From: Bog-756 sp963703145
GTDB taxonomy: Bacteria > Actinomycetota > Acidimicrobiia > Acidimicrobiales > RAAP-2
Length of the DNA stretch: 64,000 nt
Assembly: GCA_963703145.1 (NCBI GenBank)
Contig: OY969793.1
Coordinates: 1,550,001-1,614,000 of the forward strand
Reading direction: 5' to 3'
The first letter of the stretch is position 1. Every line of letters begins with the position of its first letter. Position numbers and translations under genes: made by a program. The notes beneath the pieces were generated by a model. That model saw nothing but the letters and a program-made list of their open reading frames with translations. It made no database searches and was not told where the DNA came from. This document shows, in pieces, positions 44,050 to 53,370 of this stretch.

Positions 44050-45936
44050 ATGGTGTCAATCGCCACGTTGACCGAAGTTCCGGTCCGGGATCGGGTCAAG
44101 GCGCCCTCCGAACTATGGGCGCCCCGACCGTCGACGTCCCCGATTCCACCGTGGTCCGGCGACGAAGATGGAACGCCCGCCCCGCAACGGTCCGAGCCAC
44201 ACCGGCTCACCCGGACCGAGATCCAGCGCCGCCGGCGGCGGCAGACCCGGTGGTGGGTCATGCCGTGGATGCTCGGCTTCGGCACCCTGGCACTCCGACT
44301 ACTGACCGCAGCGCGCGGCCCGACCGACTGGGACTCAGCCCAGTACGCCTCAGCCGTGAACCACTTCGACGTGGCCCACGGCCAACCTCAACCGCCGGGC
44401 TACTGGCTCTACGTGGAGAGCGGCCGCGCCCTGCATGCCGTCACCGGCATCGGCGTCGTCGACAGCCTGGTTCTCGTGGCCGCATTGGCCTCGGCCCTCG
44501 GGGTCGGCCTCACCGCCCTGGCTGGTAAGGATCTCGGTGGTCCCTGGGTCGGGTTGGCTGCCGGGGCTGTGGTCGCCACGTCGCCGTTCGTCTGGTTCAG
44601 CGGTTCGACGGTCGCCACCTATTCCTTCGACATGGTGGCCTGCTCGCTGCTGATCATCCTGGCATGGCGGGCCCGGCCGGGGAGTTGGCACGGCGTTGCC
44701 GCGGTGGCCGCCCTCGGCCTGCTCAGCGGCTTCCGCCAATCGTCGGTCATGGCCTTCGCACTGCTCGCCGTCGTGGCCGTGGTCGCTTCCACCCGCCGTT
44801 GGAGTCGACTGGGGATCACGGTGGTGGCCGGCGCCCTCGCCGCCGGTGTGTGGTTCGTCCCCATGGCGCTGAGCCAACCCGGAGGGGTGCGGGTCTGGTT
44901 CGCGTCCACCCAGACCGAGACGTCCGGCGCGGCCCACATCACCTCGGTGTTCGACCACGCCGCCGGGGCCGGCACCAACCTCGGCACCTTCGCCGCCTAT
45001 ACCGCACTCGCCCTGGTGCCTCTGATGGCCGTGACCGTCATCGCCTGCCTCCTGCTGGGTGTGCGTCGCCTGGCACGATGGATCGGGCACGTCGAGGACC
45101 CACCGGCCCCGGTCGACACCACCTACCGCACCGGGCCGGCCTGGACACGACCCTGGTATCAGTCCCGCATCGCCATTCTCGCCCTCGCCATCGTCCCCCC
45201 CATGCTGATGGTCGCCCTGATCCAGTTCGCCAAGGGCGGGTATCTCCTGGCCTACCTGCCGGCCGCGGTCATCGCCCTGCTCCTCCCCCTTGGAGCACTG
45301 AACAGGCGTCGTCCACACGCCGATCGTCTGTCCCCGATCTGGCTCACAGTGACCACCCTGCTCGTCGGGTTGATCGTGGCGGTCGGCGCTCAGCGCTTCG
45401 TCAGCTCGGCCGCAGTCATCCCGACCCAGTGGATGGCCAACTCCCCGTCGCTGTGGTTCGACGAGCCTCGCTACCAGGCCCCCTACGCCGACACCTTCGA
45501 TGCCATCCGCTCGACGGACACCATCGATGCCGCGCTCGGAGCCTTGTCCCACTCGGTTGGTTCGGCCTCTGACGTGATCGTGTTCGACACCGTGGACGGT
45601 GGCGGCAACCTCTACCGCAACGCCGGCTGGGAGCTGCCGGGACAGCGGGTCGCACTGGTGACACCGGGTGCGGTGCTCTACAACGAACTGCACGGAGCGC
45701 TGTACTACACCCCGCCCAACAACCTGGCGGTCGGCCCGGGTGGTTCGGTCCTGTTGGTGGCCTCGCCGGCCATGCCCGGTCTGGCGTCGTTGACGGCACA
45801 CGGTCAGGCGCTGCCGGTGCCCACCCGCCAACTGATCGGGGGCTACCGCGTCTGGAAGGTCCAGCCCGGCGTCTCGGTACTGGGCGTCCCAGTCACCGAG
45901 CAGTCCGGGCCGCGGCCACTCGGCCACGGAATCTGA
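44050..45936 (+). CDS. GT-C family membrane glycosyltransferase (PMT/ArnT-like)
   Basis: The 628-residue protein has a polar N-terminus (about 70 residues), then about 9-11 transmembrane helices up to residue 460 and a soluble C-terminal domain of about 160. The first external loop has GPTDWDSAQYASAVNHFDVAHG, with an acidic pair where GT-C enzymes bind the lipid-phosphate sugar donor. The rest has no substrate-specific motif. It most likely transfers sugars from polyprenyl phosphate outside the membrane. It is convergent with the glycan cluster and only 12 nt from it. Confidence 0.75.
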   Translation: MVSIATLTEVPVRDRVKAPSELWAPRPSTSPIPPWSGDEDGTPAPQRSEPHRLTRTEIQRRRRRQTRWWVMPWMLGFGTLALRLLTAARGPTDWDSAQYASAVNHFDVAHGQPQPPGYWLYVESGRALHAVTGIGVVDSLVLVAALASALGVGLTALAGKDLGGPWVGLAAGAVVATSPFVWFSGSTVATYSFDMVACSLLIILAWRARPGSWHGVAAVAALGLLSGFRQSSVMAFALLAVVAVVASTRRWSRLGITVVAGALAAGVWFVPMALSQPGGVRVWFASTQTETSGAAHITSVFDHAAGAGTNLGTFAAYTALALVPLMAVTVIACLLLGVRRLARWIGHVEDPPAPVDTTYRTGPAWTRPWYQSRIAILALAIVPPMLMVALIQFAKGGYLLAYLPAAVIALLLPLGALNRRRPHADRLSPIWLTVTTLLVGLIVAVGAQRFVSSAAVIPTQWMANSPSLWFDEPRYQAPYADTFDAIRSTDTIDAALGALSHSVGSASDVIVFDTVDGGGNLYRNAGWELPGQRVALVTPGAVLYNELHGALYYTPPNNLAVGPGGSVLLVASPAMPGLASLTAHGQALPVPTRQLIGGYRVWKVQPGVSVLGVPVTEQSGPRPLGHGI

Positions 45937-45948
45937 CGCCCGCCCCGG

Positions 45949-47130
45949 TCAGCCCCGACCCACCGCCACCTGCTCGAGGAACGAGGCGTACCGGTCGATG
46001 ACCCGGGGCCAACGGAACCACCGGTCGACGTAGGCGCGTCCCCGCTCGCCCAGCTGGGTGGCCACACCGGGTGTGGTCGACACCAGGTCGACCACAGCTT
46101 CGAACTCTCCGAACCCGGCAAAGGCCAGTCCCCCACCCGACCGGCGGCAGTGCTCCACCGTGGCCGCACAGGCCGCGTTGACGAGCACCGGCCTGCGGGC
46201 GCTCCACGACTCCGCCACCACCAGGGAGAAGGCCTCATAGGCCGACGGTGACACCAGGGCCGTGGCCCCTTGGAGCAGGCCCCACTTCTCCTGGTCGGAC
46301 ACCGGTCCGAGCACGTCGATGTCCGGATGGTGCGACGGGGCCTCGACCACCGGCCCGGCGAACACCAGCCGCAGCGGCCCGGGATGCCGCTCCTTGTAGG
46401 CGGCGAACAGCTCGGCGAGTAGTGGACTTCCCTTGTGCCGGTCCACACGGCCCAGGCACAACAGGTACGGACGATGGCCGTCCGGCCGGCCGGTGGTCTC
46501 GTTCCACGTCGCGGTCTCGGGGTCGTCGACGCCGAGGCCGAGGAGGAGTTGGTGGTGGGAGGCCACCGGGAACGTGGCCTGCACCAGACGGCGCTCGGCG
46601 GTGGTCTGGAACACCAACCCGTCGGCGGCGTCGAACACGTCGGCGAAGACCGGGAGGTGGAGTGCCGGCTCGTCGTGGGCGGCGGGATGGAGGACCGTCG
46701 GGACCGGCACGCCGGCGATGGCCCGGACCGTCGGGTAGTAGAGATAGGGATAGAAGACCACCACGTCAGCGTCGGTGGCAACGGCGGCATCGACCACAGC
46801 GGGCACCACCGGCCCCTGCAGGTCGACCCAGCGTTGGGCGTCGTCCATCGACGCCTCCGCAGGGTCGGCCAGGAGCCCAGCCGAAAAGGGGTGGAACGAG
46901 GGGTCCCGCCCGGCCTCGGATGCGAATCGCCTCACCTGGACGCCGTTGAGGGTCTCGACCCCTTCGGCATAGTCGTCGTCCCAGGTCACAAAGTCCGAGG
47001 CACAGCCGGTGAGGACCTCCACCGACCAGCCTTTCTGTGCCACCAGCTGTTCGGCGAACAGGCGCGCCGCGGTCTCCGCGCCACCGATGACCTCGGCGCC
47101 GTAGCGGGGCACCACGAAGGACACCTTCAT
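45949..47130 (-). CDS. GT4-like glycosyltransferase, type A
   Basis: A 393-residue GT-B-fold enzyme. VSFVVPRYGAEVIGGAETAARL is the N-terminal loop of a family in which the type A members of this locus agree; YLLCLGRVDRHKG is the nucleotide-binding strand and SPSAYEAFSLVVAESW the C-terminal E-x7-E donor site. Donor and acceptor sugars are unknown. It is the last gene of the cluster and is close kin to the gene at 53371-54618, both at the end of a GT pair. ATG 47130. Confidence 0.85.
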   Translation of the reverse strand: MKVSFVVPRYGAEVIGGAETAARLFAEQLVAQKGWSVEVLTGCASDFVTWDDDYAEGVETLNGVQVRRFASEAGRDPSFHPFSAGLLADPAEASMDDAQRWVDLQGPVVPAVVDAAVATDADVVVFYPYLYYPTVRAIAGVPVPTVLHPAAHDEPALHLPVFADVFDAADGLVFQTTAERRLVQATFPVASHHQLLLGLGVDDPETATWNETTGRPDGHRPYLLCLGRVDRHKGSPLLAELFAAYKERHPGPLRLVFAGPVVEAPSHHPDIDVLGPVSDQEKWGLLQGATALVSPSAYEAFSLVVAESWSARRPVLVNAACAATVEHCRRSGGGLAFAGFGEFEAVVDLVSTTPGVATQLGERGRAYVDRWFRWPRVIDRYASFLEQVAVGRG

Positions 47131-47140
47131 CGCCGGACGG

Positions 47141-48229
47141 TCACGCGGCGCAGGCAGCCTCGAGGGCGGAGACGAATTCGGCCTGCACCCTCGGGAGGGC
47201 AAAGGCCTCCACCCGCTCGGCAGCCGCGCCGGCCAACATGGCGCGCAACTGGGCGTCGGTGACGACGCGGTTGATGGCTGCAGCCACCCGCGCCGGCTCT
47301 TTGTTGGGCAGGACGAGACCCGCGCTCTGCACCGTCTCGGGGACGGCGGTGTTGGTATAGGCGACGATCGGCAGTCGGTGGTACATCGACTCGAGGAGGG
47401 GCACGCAGAATCCCTCGTGGTTGGAGAGACAGACGAAGGCGTCGGCGGCGGCGTAGTGGGCGATGAGCTCCTCGTGGGTCACCGAGCCGGCGAACTCCAC
47501 GGCGTCCTCCAGGCCCAGCTCGGCGATGAAGCGCTCCAGGGCGAACTGGTACTCCTCGCTGATGGCCCCACCGACCAGGTGCAGGCGGGCCTGCGGGTCG
47601 TACAGCCGGCGGTAGGCGGCGAGGGCCTTGATCAGGTCGTCCTGGCCCTTGTGGGGGGAGACCTTGCCCACGAAGAGCAGATCGGTGCCCCCCGCGGCCT
47701 TCTGGGCGGCCATCCGCGCCGCCAGCACGGGATCGGGGGCGCCCGCGAACCCGTCGAGGTCGATCAGGAGCGGCACGGTGGCGGTGGACCGGTAGCCGGC
47801 CACCTGGAGCTCCCGCTCGTTGTACATCGAGTCGGCGATGGCGAACTCGGTGACCGGGGCCAAATCGCGTAGCTGGGCCCGGCCTCGGCGGACCTCTTCG
47901 CCGACATGGGGCACCCAGGCCTCGAGCAGGTCGGCCGGGGTGATGTTGTGGTAGTTCACGAACTTGCGCTCGGGTCGCTCTCGGAAGAGGTCGGCCACCG
48001 GGCTCCCGATGGACAGCTGGTAGAGCAGGACGCGGTCGGGCGATGAGCGATCGCCGAGCCGACTGACAGGCAGCCCGTAGTCGAGGCGGTCGGGAGTGGC
48101 CGTCCCGTAGAAGATGTCCGATTGGTAGCCCCTCGACCGCAGCAGATCGCGCAGCTGGACGACGTGGCCCCCGATGGCGTCCCGGCTGGCCAATGAGGGG
48201 ATGACCTGGTCGATGCGACCGACGGTCAC
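47141..48229 (-). CDS. GT4-like glycosyltransferase, type B
   Basis: A 362-residue GT-B enzyme. It has the type B features of this locus: YQLSIGSPVADLF, YHNITPADLLEAW, and FVGKVSPHKGQDDLIKAL, with CLSNHEGFCVPLLESM as the C-terminal E-x7-E site. The start is taken as GTG 48229, 10 nt after wzt; an earlier GTG would overlap wzt. Close paralogues are at 54615-55709 and, broken, at 51223-52320. Confidence 0.85.
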   Translation of the reverse strand: MTVGRIDQVIPSLASRDAIGGHVVQLRDLLRSRGYQSDIFYGTATPDRLDYGLPVSRLGDRSSPDRVLLYQLSIGSPVADLFRERPERKFVNYHNITPADLLEAWVPHVGEEVRRGRAQLRDLAPVTEFAIADSMYNERELQVAGYRSTATVPLLIDLDGFAGAPDPVLAARMAAQKAAGGTDLLFVGKVSPHKGQDDLIKALAAYRRLYDPQARLHLVGGAISEEYQFALERFIAELGLEDAVEFAGSVTHEELIAHYAAADAFVCLSNHEGFCVPLLESMYHRLPIVAYTNTAVPETVQSAGLVLPNKEPARVAAAINRVVTDAQLRAMLAGAAAERVEAFALPRVQAEFVSALEAACAA

Positions 48230-48239
48230 TGGATGGTGG

Positions 48240-49514
48240 TCAAGAGGCCGAATCTTCCCAGCCGGCGAGGGGGGCGAACTGGGCACCGGTCACGGCGGGA
48301 ACCTCGCCAGTGAGGGGCCCGGCCCCGGAACGGAGCCGGAAGCTCACGTCGACCGGGAGGCGCACCCGACCCGTCGTGCGACCGGTGTTGGCCACCTCGA
48401 ACTGGGTGACCTGGTCCTTCCAGTCGAAGATGGCCGTCTGAGTGGCGCTGCGCACACCGACACTCACCGAGTAGGTGCCGTCGAGTAGTGGGACCTCGGG
48501 AAAATAGAACCGGACGATGCCGCCGCCCTCGGGAATCTCCATCTCGCAGGCCGGGTCATCGGGATCGGAGGCGAAGACCAGCTCATTGCGGTCGTCGTGG
48601 ATGGCGATGGTTCCCATGGCGTTGGGGACTGCAGCCAAACTGTCGACGTCGGCGGTGATGGTGAGGGACTCACCCGCGTACATGTGGGGCCGGGTCCCGC
48701 TCCCCCCGTGCTCGGCCTGGACAGTGCCGATGTGGAGGACGTTGCCCTCGATGCCTCCCGTCTCGGAGTTCTCGAGCGTGCCCACGCCCAGCAGGTCGGC
48801 CATGTAGATGCGGATGGCCTCCCCCGGTTCGTCGACGGTGATGACCTGACCGTGGTTCATCACCATGGCCCGCCCGCAGTTCTGGCGAATGGCGTCCGAA
48901 CCGTGGCTGACCACCACGATGGTGCGTCCCTCGCGCTGGAATTTCTTCACGTGATCGAGGCACTTCCGCTGGAAGGCGGCGTCGCCCACAGCCAGCACCT
49001 CGTCCACCAGCAGTACGTCGGGTTCCACGTTGACCGCCACGGCGAAGCCGAGCCGCACGTACATGCCCGACGAGTAGAACTTCACCTGGTTGTCGATGAA
49101 GTCCTCGAGCTCGGCGAAGGCGACGATGTCATCGAACCGCTTGGCGATGTCGGCGCGCGACAAGCCGAGTAGGGAACCGTTGAGGAAGATGTTGTCCCGC
49201 CCGGACAGGTCGGGCTGGAACCCGGCACCGAGCTCGAGCATGGCGGCCAGGCTGCCCCGGACCCGGATCTCCCCCGACGTGGGCTTGATGATGCCGGCCA
49301 CGCATTTGAGGAGGGTGGACTTGCCGCACCCGTTGCGGCCGAGGATCCCGAAGGTCTCCCCCTGGTTGATGTCCACGTTGACATCGCGCAAGGCCCAAAA
49401 GGGCGTGAAGGGCATCTTGCCCCCGTGGATCACCCGCTCTTTGAGGGACGTGTGCTTCTCGTTGTACAGGCGGAACTGCTTGGAGATGTCCTTGATCTCG
49501 ATGGCGACAGCCAC
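48240..49514 (-). CDS. wzt: ABC exporter ATPase of Wzt type with C-terminal carbohydrate-recognition domain
   Basis: The 424-residue protein has an ABC domain (1-245) with Walker A LGRNGCGKST, signature YSSGMYVRLGFAVA and Walker B VLLVDEVLAVGD. It is the TagH/Wzt subfamily, with the short Q-loop region. Residues about 265-410 form a beta-sandwich with no ABC motif, corresponding to the carbohydrate-binding domain of Wzt that recognises the modified end of the exported chain. It overlaps none of its neighbours but is 3 nt from the permease. Confidence 0.9.
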   Translation of the reverse strand: MAVAIEIKDISKQFRLYNEKHTSLKERVIHGGKMPFTPFWALRDVNVDINQGETFGILGRNGCGKSTLLKCVAGIIKPTSGEIRVRGSLAAMLELGAGFQPDLSGRDNIFLNGSLLGLSRADIAKRFDDIVAFAELEDFIDNQVKFYSSGMYVRLGFAVAVNVEPDVLLVDEVLAVGDAAFQRKCLDHVKKFQREGRTIVVVSHGSDAIRQNCGRAMVMNHGQVITVDEPGEAIRIYMADLLGVGTLENSETGGIEGNVLHIGTVQAEHGGSGTRPHMYAGESLTITADVDSLAAVPNAMGTIAIHDDRNELVFASDPDDPACEMEIPEGGGIVRFYFPEVPLLDGTYSVSVGVRSATQTAIFDWKDQVTQFEVANTGRTTGRVRLPVDVSFRLRSGAGPLTGEVPAVTGAQFAPLAGWEDSAS

Positions 49515-49517
49515 AGC

Positions 49518-50492
49518 TCAGAGCTCCTCGGCGAAGTTGCCCTCGAGGCGGCCGAAGACGATCAGGGCCAGCAGGAACAATCCGATACTCGCCACCAATA
49601 CGATCCCGTCCAGCGCGGCGTAGTGGCCGATACTCCACGAGGGCAGGATGGTGTTGACGGTTCCGGGTGGGTACGTATACGAGGTCTGCGCGTAGATGGC
49701 CCGTTGGAACGTCATGGCGATGGGTGTGATGGGATTGCACAGATACAGCCAGGTCAGATGGAACTTGGTCAGATGCGGCGCGACCAGGCCGAAGGGATAG
49801 ACGATCGGGGTGGCCCAGAACCAGGCCATCAGCAGCACCTCGGTCAGGTGTTGGGTGTCGCGCAGGTACACGGTCACCGCTGACAAAAAGACCGAGACAG
49901 CCCCGGTGAAGACCAGCAGTGCCACGAAGGCCAGCGGGAGCAGAACCAGCGCCTGCCAGTCCGGGACGAGCTGGAATGCGGCCAGGAAGATCACCAGCAC
50001 CACCAGCTGGATGGCGAACATGACGAGGGCCACCCCGACGGTCGACAGGGCCAGCAGCTCGCGCGGGAACGCCACCTTCTTCACGATGCCGGCTTTGCCC
50101 ACCACCACGCCGGTCGAGCCCATGGCGGCGCCGTTGAACAGGTTCCACACGATCAGGCCGCAGAACAAGAAGATGGCGAAGTGGGGCTGATGGGTCCGTG
50201 CGATGACCTTGAAGATCACGTAGTAGATGCCCAGCACCAGGGCCGGGTTGAGCATCGACCAGGCGTAGCCGAGGACCGAGCTCTTGTACTTGACCTTGAG
50301 CTCGGTCCGGATCAGCAGCGCCAGGAGGTCGCGGTTGATCCAGAGGTCCTTCAGTCGCTGTCCCAGCTGGACCTTGCCGTTGACGACAGTGATCCGGTCG
50401 TGGCTCTGCCCGGGAACGAAGCGGGTGCTCCCCCCGATGGTGTCTACGTGCTCGGTGCCCGCCTCTGCGGGCCGGTCGACACCGAGACTCAC
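49518..50492 (-). CDS. wzm: ABC-2 type polysaccharide export permease of Wzm type
   Basis: The 324-residue membrane protein has six transmembrane helices after an N-terminal amphipathic region. RTELKVKYKSSVLGYAWSMLNP is the typical entry motif of Wzm/TagG permeases, and the last third holds the FWATPIVYPFG signature. With the adjacent Wzt it should export a lipid-linked polysaccharide. Its GTG overlaps the last base of the clpP stop codon. Confidence 0.92.
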   Translation of the reverse strand: MSLGVDRPAEAGTEHVDTIGGSTRFVPGQSHDRITVVNGKVQLGQRLKDLWINRDLLALLIRTELKVKYKSSVLGYAWSMLNPALVLGIYYVIFKVIARTHQPHFAIFLFCGLIVWNLFNGAAMGSTGVVVGKAGIVKKVAFPRELLALSTVGVALVMFAIQLVVLVIFLAAFQLVPDWQALVLLPLAFVALLVFTGAVSVFLSAVTVYLRDTQHLTEVLLMAWFWATPIVYPFGLVAPHLTKFHLTWLYLCNPITPIAMTFQRAIYAQTSYTYPPGTVNTILPSWSIGHYAALDGIVLVASIGLFLLALIVFGRLEGNFAEEL

Positions 50493-51157
50493 TAGCTAGC
50501 AGCCCCCGACCCGGCGGTCGGGACGTTCATGGCGTCCTTTTGGATGACCTCGTCGATGAACCCGTACTCGCGGGCCTCCTCGGCGGTGAACCAGCGGTCG
50601 CGGTCGGAGTCGGCCTCGATCCGCTCGACCGGCTGGCCGGTGTGGAAGGCGATGCGCTCGGCCATCATCCGCTTCAGGTAGATGATCTGCTCGGCCTGGA
50701 TGGCGATGTCGGACGCCTGACCCTGCATCTGGCCCGAAGGCTGGTGCATGAGGATGCGGCTGTGGGGCAGGGCGAACCGCTTGCCGGGAGTGCCGGCGCA
50801 CAGCAGGAACTGTCCCATCGACGCGGCCAGTCCCACGCAGATGGTGCGCACGTCGCAGCGCACGTACTGCATGGTGTCGTAGATGGCCAGGCCGTCGGTC
50901 ACCGAGCCGCCGGGCGAGTTGATGTAGACCGAGATGTCCCTTTCCTGGTTCTCGGCCTCGAGCAGGATCAGCTGGGAGCAGACCAGGTTGGCGGTGTTCT
51001 GGTCGATGGCCGACCCGATGAACACGATGCGTTCCTTGAGCAGGCGCTGGAAGATGTCGGAGCCGGGTCCCACCTCGGCCCCGGACTGCATGAGGATCGA
51101 AGGTCCGCTCGAGTCGGCGATCGGGGCATGCAGCGGCAAATGACGGGAGTCGTCCAT
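50492..51157 (-). CDS. clpP: ATP-dependent Clp protease proteolytic subunit
   Basis: Serine protease barrel subunit. The triad is S113 (GLAASMGQFLL), H138 (ILMHQPSG) and D187 (DRDRWFTAEEA), all intact. A short N-terminal segment of about 30 residues precedes the core. Actinobacteria normally have a clpP1-clpP2-clpX group; this copy stands alone, inside the glycan cluster, between a broken glycosyltransferase and the Wzm gene, without clpX. It may be a third, specialised ClpP. The ATG is at 51157. Confidence 0.93.
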   Translation of the reverse strand: MDDSRHLPLHAPIADSSGPSILMQSGAEVGPGSDIFQRLLKERIVFIGSAIDQNTANLVCSQLILLEAENQERDISVYINSPGGSVTDGLAIYDTMQYVRCDVRTICVGLAASMGQFLLCAGTPGKRFALPHSRILMHQPSGQMQGQASDIAIQAEQIIYLKRMMAERIAFHTGQPVERIEADSDRDRWFTAEEAREYGFIDEVIQKDAMNVPTAGSGAAS

Positions 51158-51222
51158 GGGGCCAGAGCCTAGTGGCTCAGGCCTCCCAGCGGATGCAGGG
51201 TGGGCCGGCGACAGGCCGTCCC

Positions 51223-52320
51223 TCAGGGGATGGACGGCGGTGCCGACGCGACGCTCTGCACCGCCTCGAACAGGAGGTTTCCCGCCTCGGCCAGGTGCAT
51301 CGCCGGCGAAGCGGGCCACTCCCGCTGCCCGCAGCCGGTCCACTGCCGCCGGATCGCCCAGCAGGGCGGCCACGGCCGAGGCCACCTGCCTGGGCTGTTT
51401 GGTGGCCAGCAGCACACCGGCGTCACCCAGCACCTCGCTGACCGCGCCTGCGTCGTAGGCCACGATGGGAAGGCCGTGTCCCATGGCCTCCACCAGTGGC
51501 ACACCGAACCCCTCGTGGTCCGAGAGCATCACCAGCACGTCAGCGGCCCGGTAGTGGGCGGCCAGCTCGTCGTCGCTCACTCCCGAGACGAACTCGACCG
51601 CGTCGGCCAGGCCGAGGGACGGCGGCGTACCGCTTCAGCGCAGCGGCATAGGACGGCTCGGTGGGCGAGCCGACCAGGGTGAGTCGGGCCCAGGGTCACC
51701 CTCGTTGCGGGCCACGAACAGTGCAGCGATGGTGTGATGGTGGGCCTTGTTGGGTGCCAGGCGACCCACCGACAGCCACCGGGGTCCAGACCCGTGATGG
51801 CGTGCCCGCAGACGCTCGACGGTGGCCGGACTCGGCTCGAGGGGAGGATCGGTGCACCCCGGCCACCGGCACGACGGTGGTCCGGGGGCAGCCCGCCCGG
51901 CGCAGCTCCTCGGCGATGTACGAGGAGTCGGCGATGCCCAGTGCGGCCCTCGGTGCCAGCAGGGCCAGCTCGGCGAGGGCTCCGACCTGGCCGCGGGTGA
52001 TCCCGTTGTTCCACGGTCCGAAGAACTCCGGCGGGGTGATGCTGTGGTAGTTGATGATCACCGGCTCCGGTCGGCCGGCCAGCCACCCGGCGACGGCCGA
52101 CTCGGTGGCGAACTGGTAGACGAGGACGTCGCCGGGCTCGGCATCCTCCTCGTAGTCGAGGTAGGGACGGGTCTCCTCGGCGGTAGCCGGGTCCACCAGC
52201 TCGGTGTAGATCGTCGGGTCCACACCGGCCGAGGTCCAGCCGGTCGCGGAGGGTCCGGGTGTGCTCGCCCACCGCATCGTGGCGGTGCAGCATGGGGACG
52301 AACAGGTGGACCCCGCTCAA
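51223..52320 (-). pseudogene. GT4-like glycosyltransferase, type B, with at least five frameshifts
   Basis: The pieces join into one type B glycosyltransferase of about 365 residues, the same length as its paralogue at 54615-55709. LSGVHLFVPMLHRHDAVGEHT comes first, then LVYQFATESAVAGWL, YHSITPPEFFGPW, VGRLAPNKAHHHTIAALF, VSDDELAAHYRAADVLVML and a C-terminal VLLATKQPRQVASAV. Frame changes occur near 52231-52240, 51857-51875, 51681-51700, 51614-51624 and 51292-51303. The likely start is TTG 52320. Net length is conserved, so either the sequence is unreliable here or decay is very recent. If errors are corrected this should be an intact gene. Confidence 0.7.
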
Positions 52321-52333
52321 CTCGGCCAGCCGA

Positions 52334-53363
52334 TCATCGGTCGACCCGGGCCACGATGGCATGGACGTCCCCGTCCGGCGGACGCGACCACACCGGGTCG
52401 GCGATGCCCATCCGGCTGAGGAGGAACAGCCACGTCTCGGGGTGGAGCGGGCGACCCCGGGCCAGGTCGCGGGCCGGGTGGGTGAGTGAGGCCTCCCACC
52501 CCGACTGGTCGACTGTGAGGATGACCACACGGCCCCCCGACACGGTGACACGGATCGCCTGGTCGACCAGGTCCAGCTGGCCGGCCAGATCGGCGCGGTC
52601 GACCGCACCGATGAGGACGACGCCGGCCACGCTCCGGGCCGGCAGGGACCGCAGGTGGCGCTCCACGTCGTCGAAGGTGATGTCCGGATCGGTTCCACCG
52701 TTGTCCGGCCCCGGTGGTTCAGCGGCGAGCGAGCGCCAGACCGAGTCCCCACGGGGATCGACACCCCGTACCGTCCGTCCGCCGGCGCGGAGCGCCTCGA
52801 CCAGGGTCCCGTCGCCGGACTCCCCCACCACCACCGAACGCTCTGGGTCGATGCCGGAGAACCAGCCCACCGACTCCCCGGCCCACGCCGTCTGATCCGG
52901 TGGGGGGAAGTGGCCACTCGGCGGCCTCGAGACCCAGGGGGTCCACCCTGGCCTCGAGGGCGGACACCCGGGCGCTCAGGTACTGGAGCGCATCCCAGGT
53001 GGCCACGAACCGGTCGCCGTTGACAGCTCCCACGGCTGCGTCGGCGGCGGCCCGGGCATCGGCGGCCAGGGTGTCGGCCATCACCCGGGCCACATCGCCC
53101 ACGAACCGCTGACCGATCTGTGCGGACCGGCCGCGCTCCCAGAGATCGTCGGGGAGTCCCTCCCACGGGTGGGCGCCGGCCGACGACGACAGGTCCGGCT
53201 CGTCGATCCGGCGCATGGCGTCGTCGAACGCCCAGCGGACGGTTCCCTGTGGGCGCAGGCGATCGAAGGCGGCCAGCAACTCGGCCTCGGCGCGGCTCAT
53301 CGGCAGCTCTCGGTCATCCCCATCGTCTGGCGGCAGGCCCTGGCCCGCCCCGGAGTCGGTCAT
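52334..53363 (-). CDS. SAM methyltransferase-like protein, one frameshift
   Basis: The N-terminal half (start ATG 53363) has a helical coiled segment (residues about 20-140, RPQGTVRWAFDDAMRRIDEPDL and later LQYLSARVSALEARVDPLG). After EAAEWPLPP the frame must change at a run of six G (52902-52907, one base too many). The second half is a Rossmann-type methyltransferase domain: SVVVGESGDGTLVEAL and VVLIGAVDRADLAG. It is related to the gene at 55706-56836 but with a shorter N-terminus. Its stop is 13 nt before the glycosyltransferase TTG. Confidence 0.7.
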
Positions 53364-53370
53364 CGCGGCC

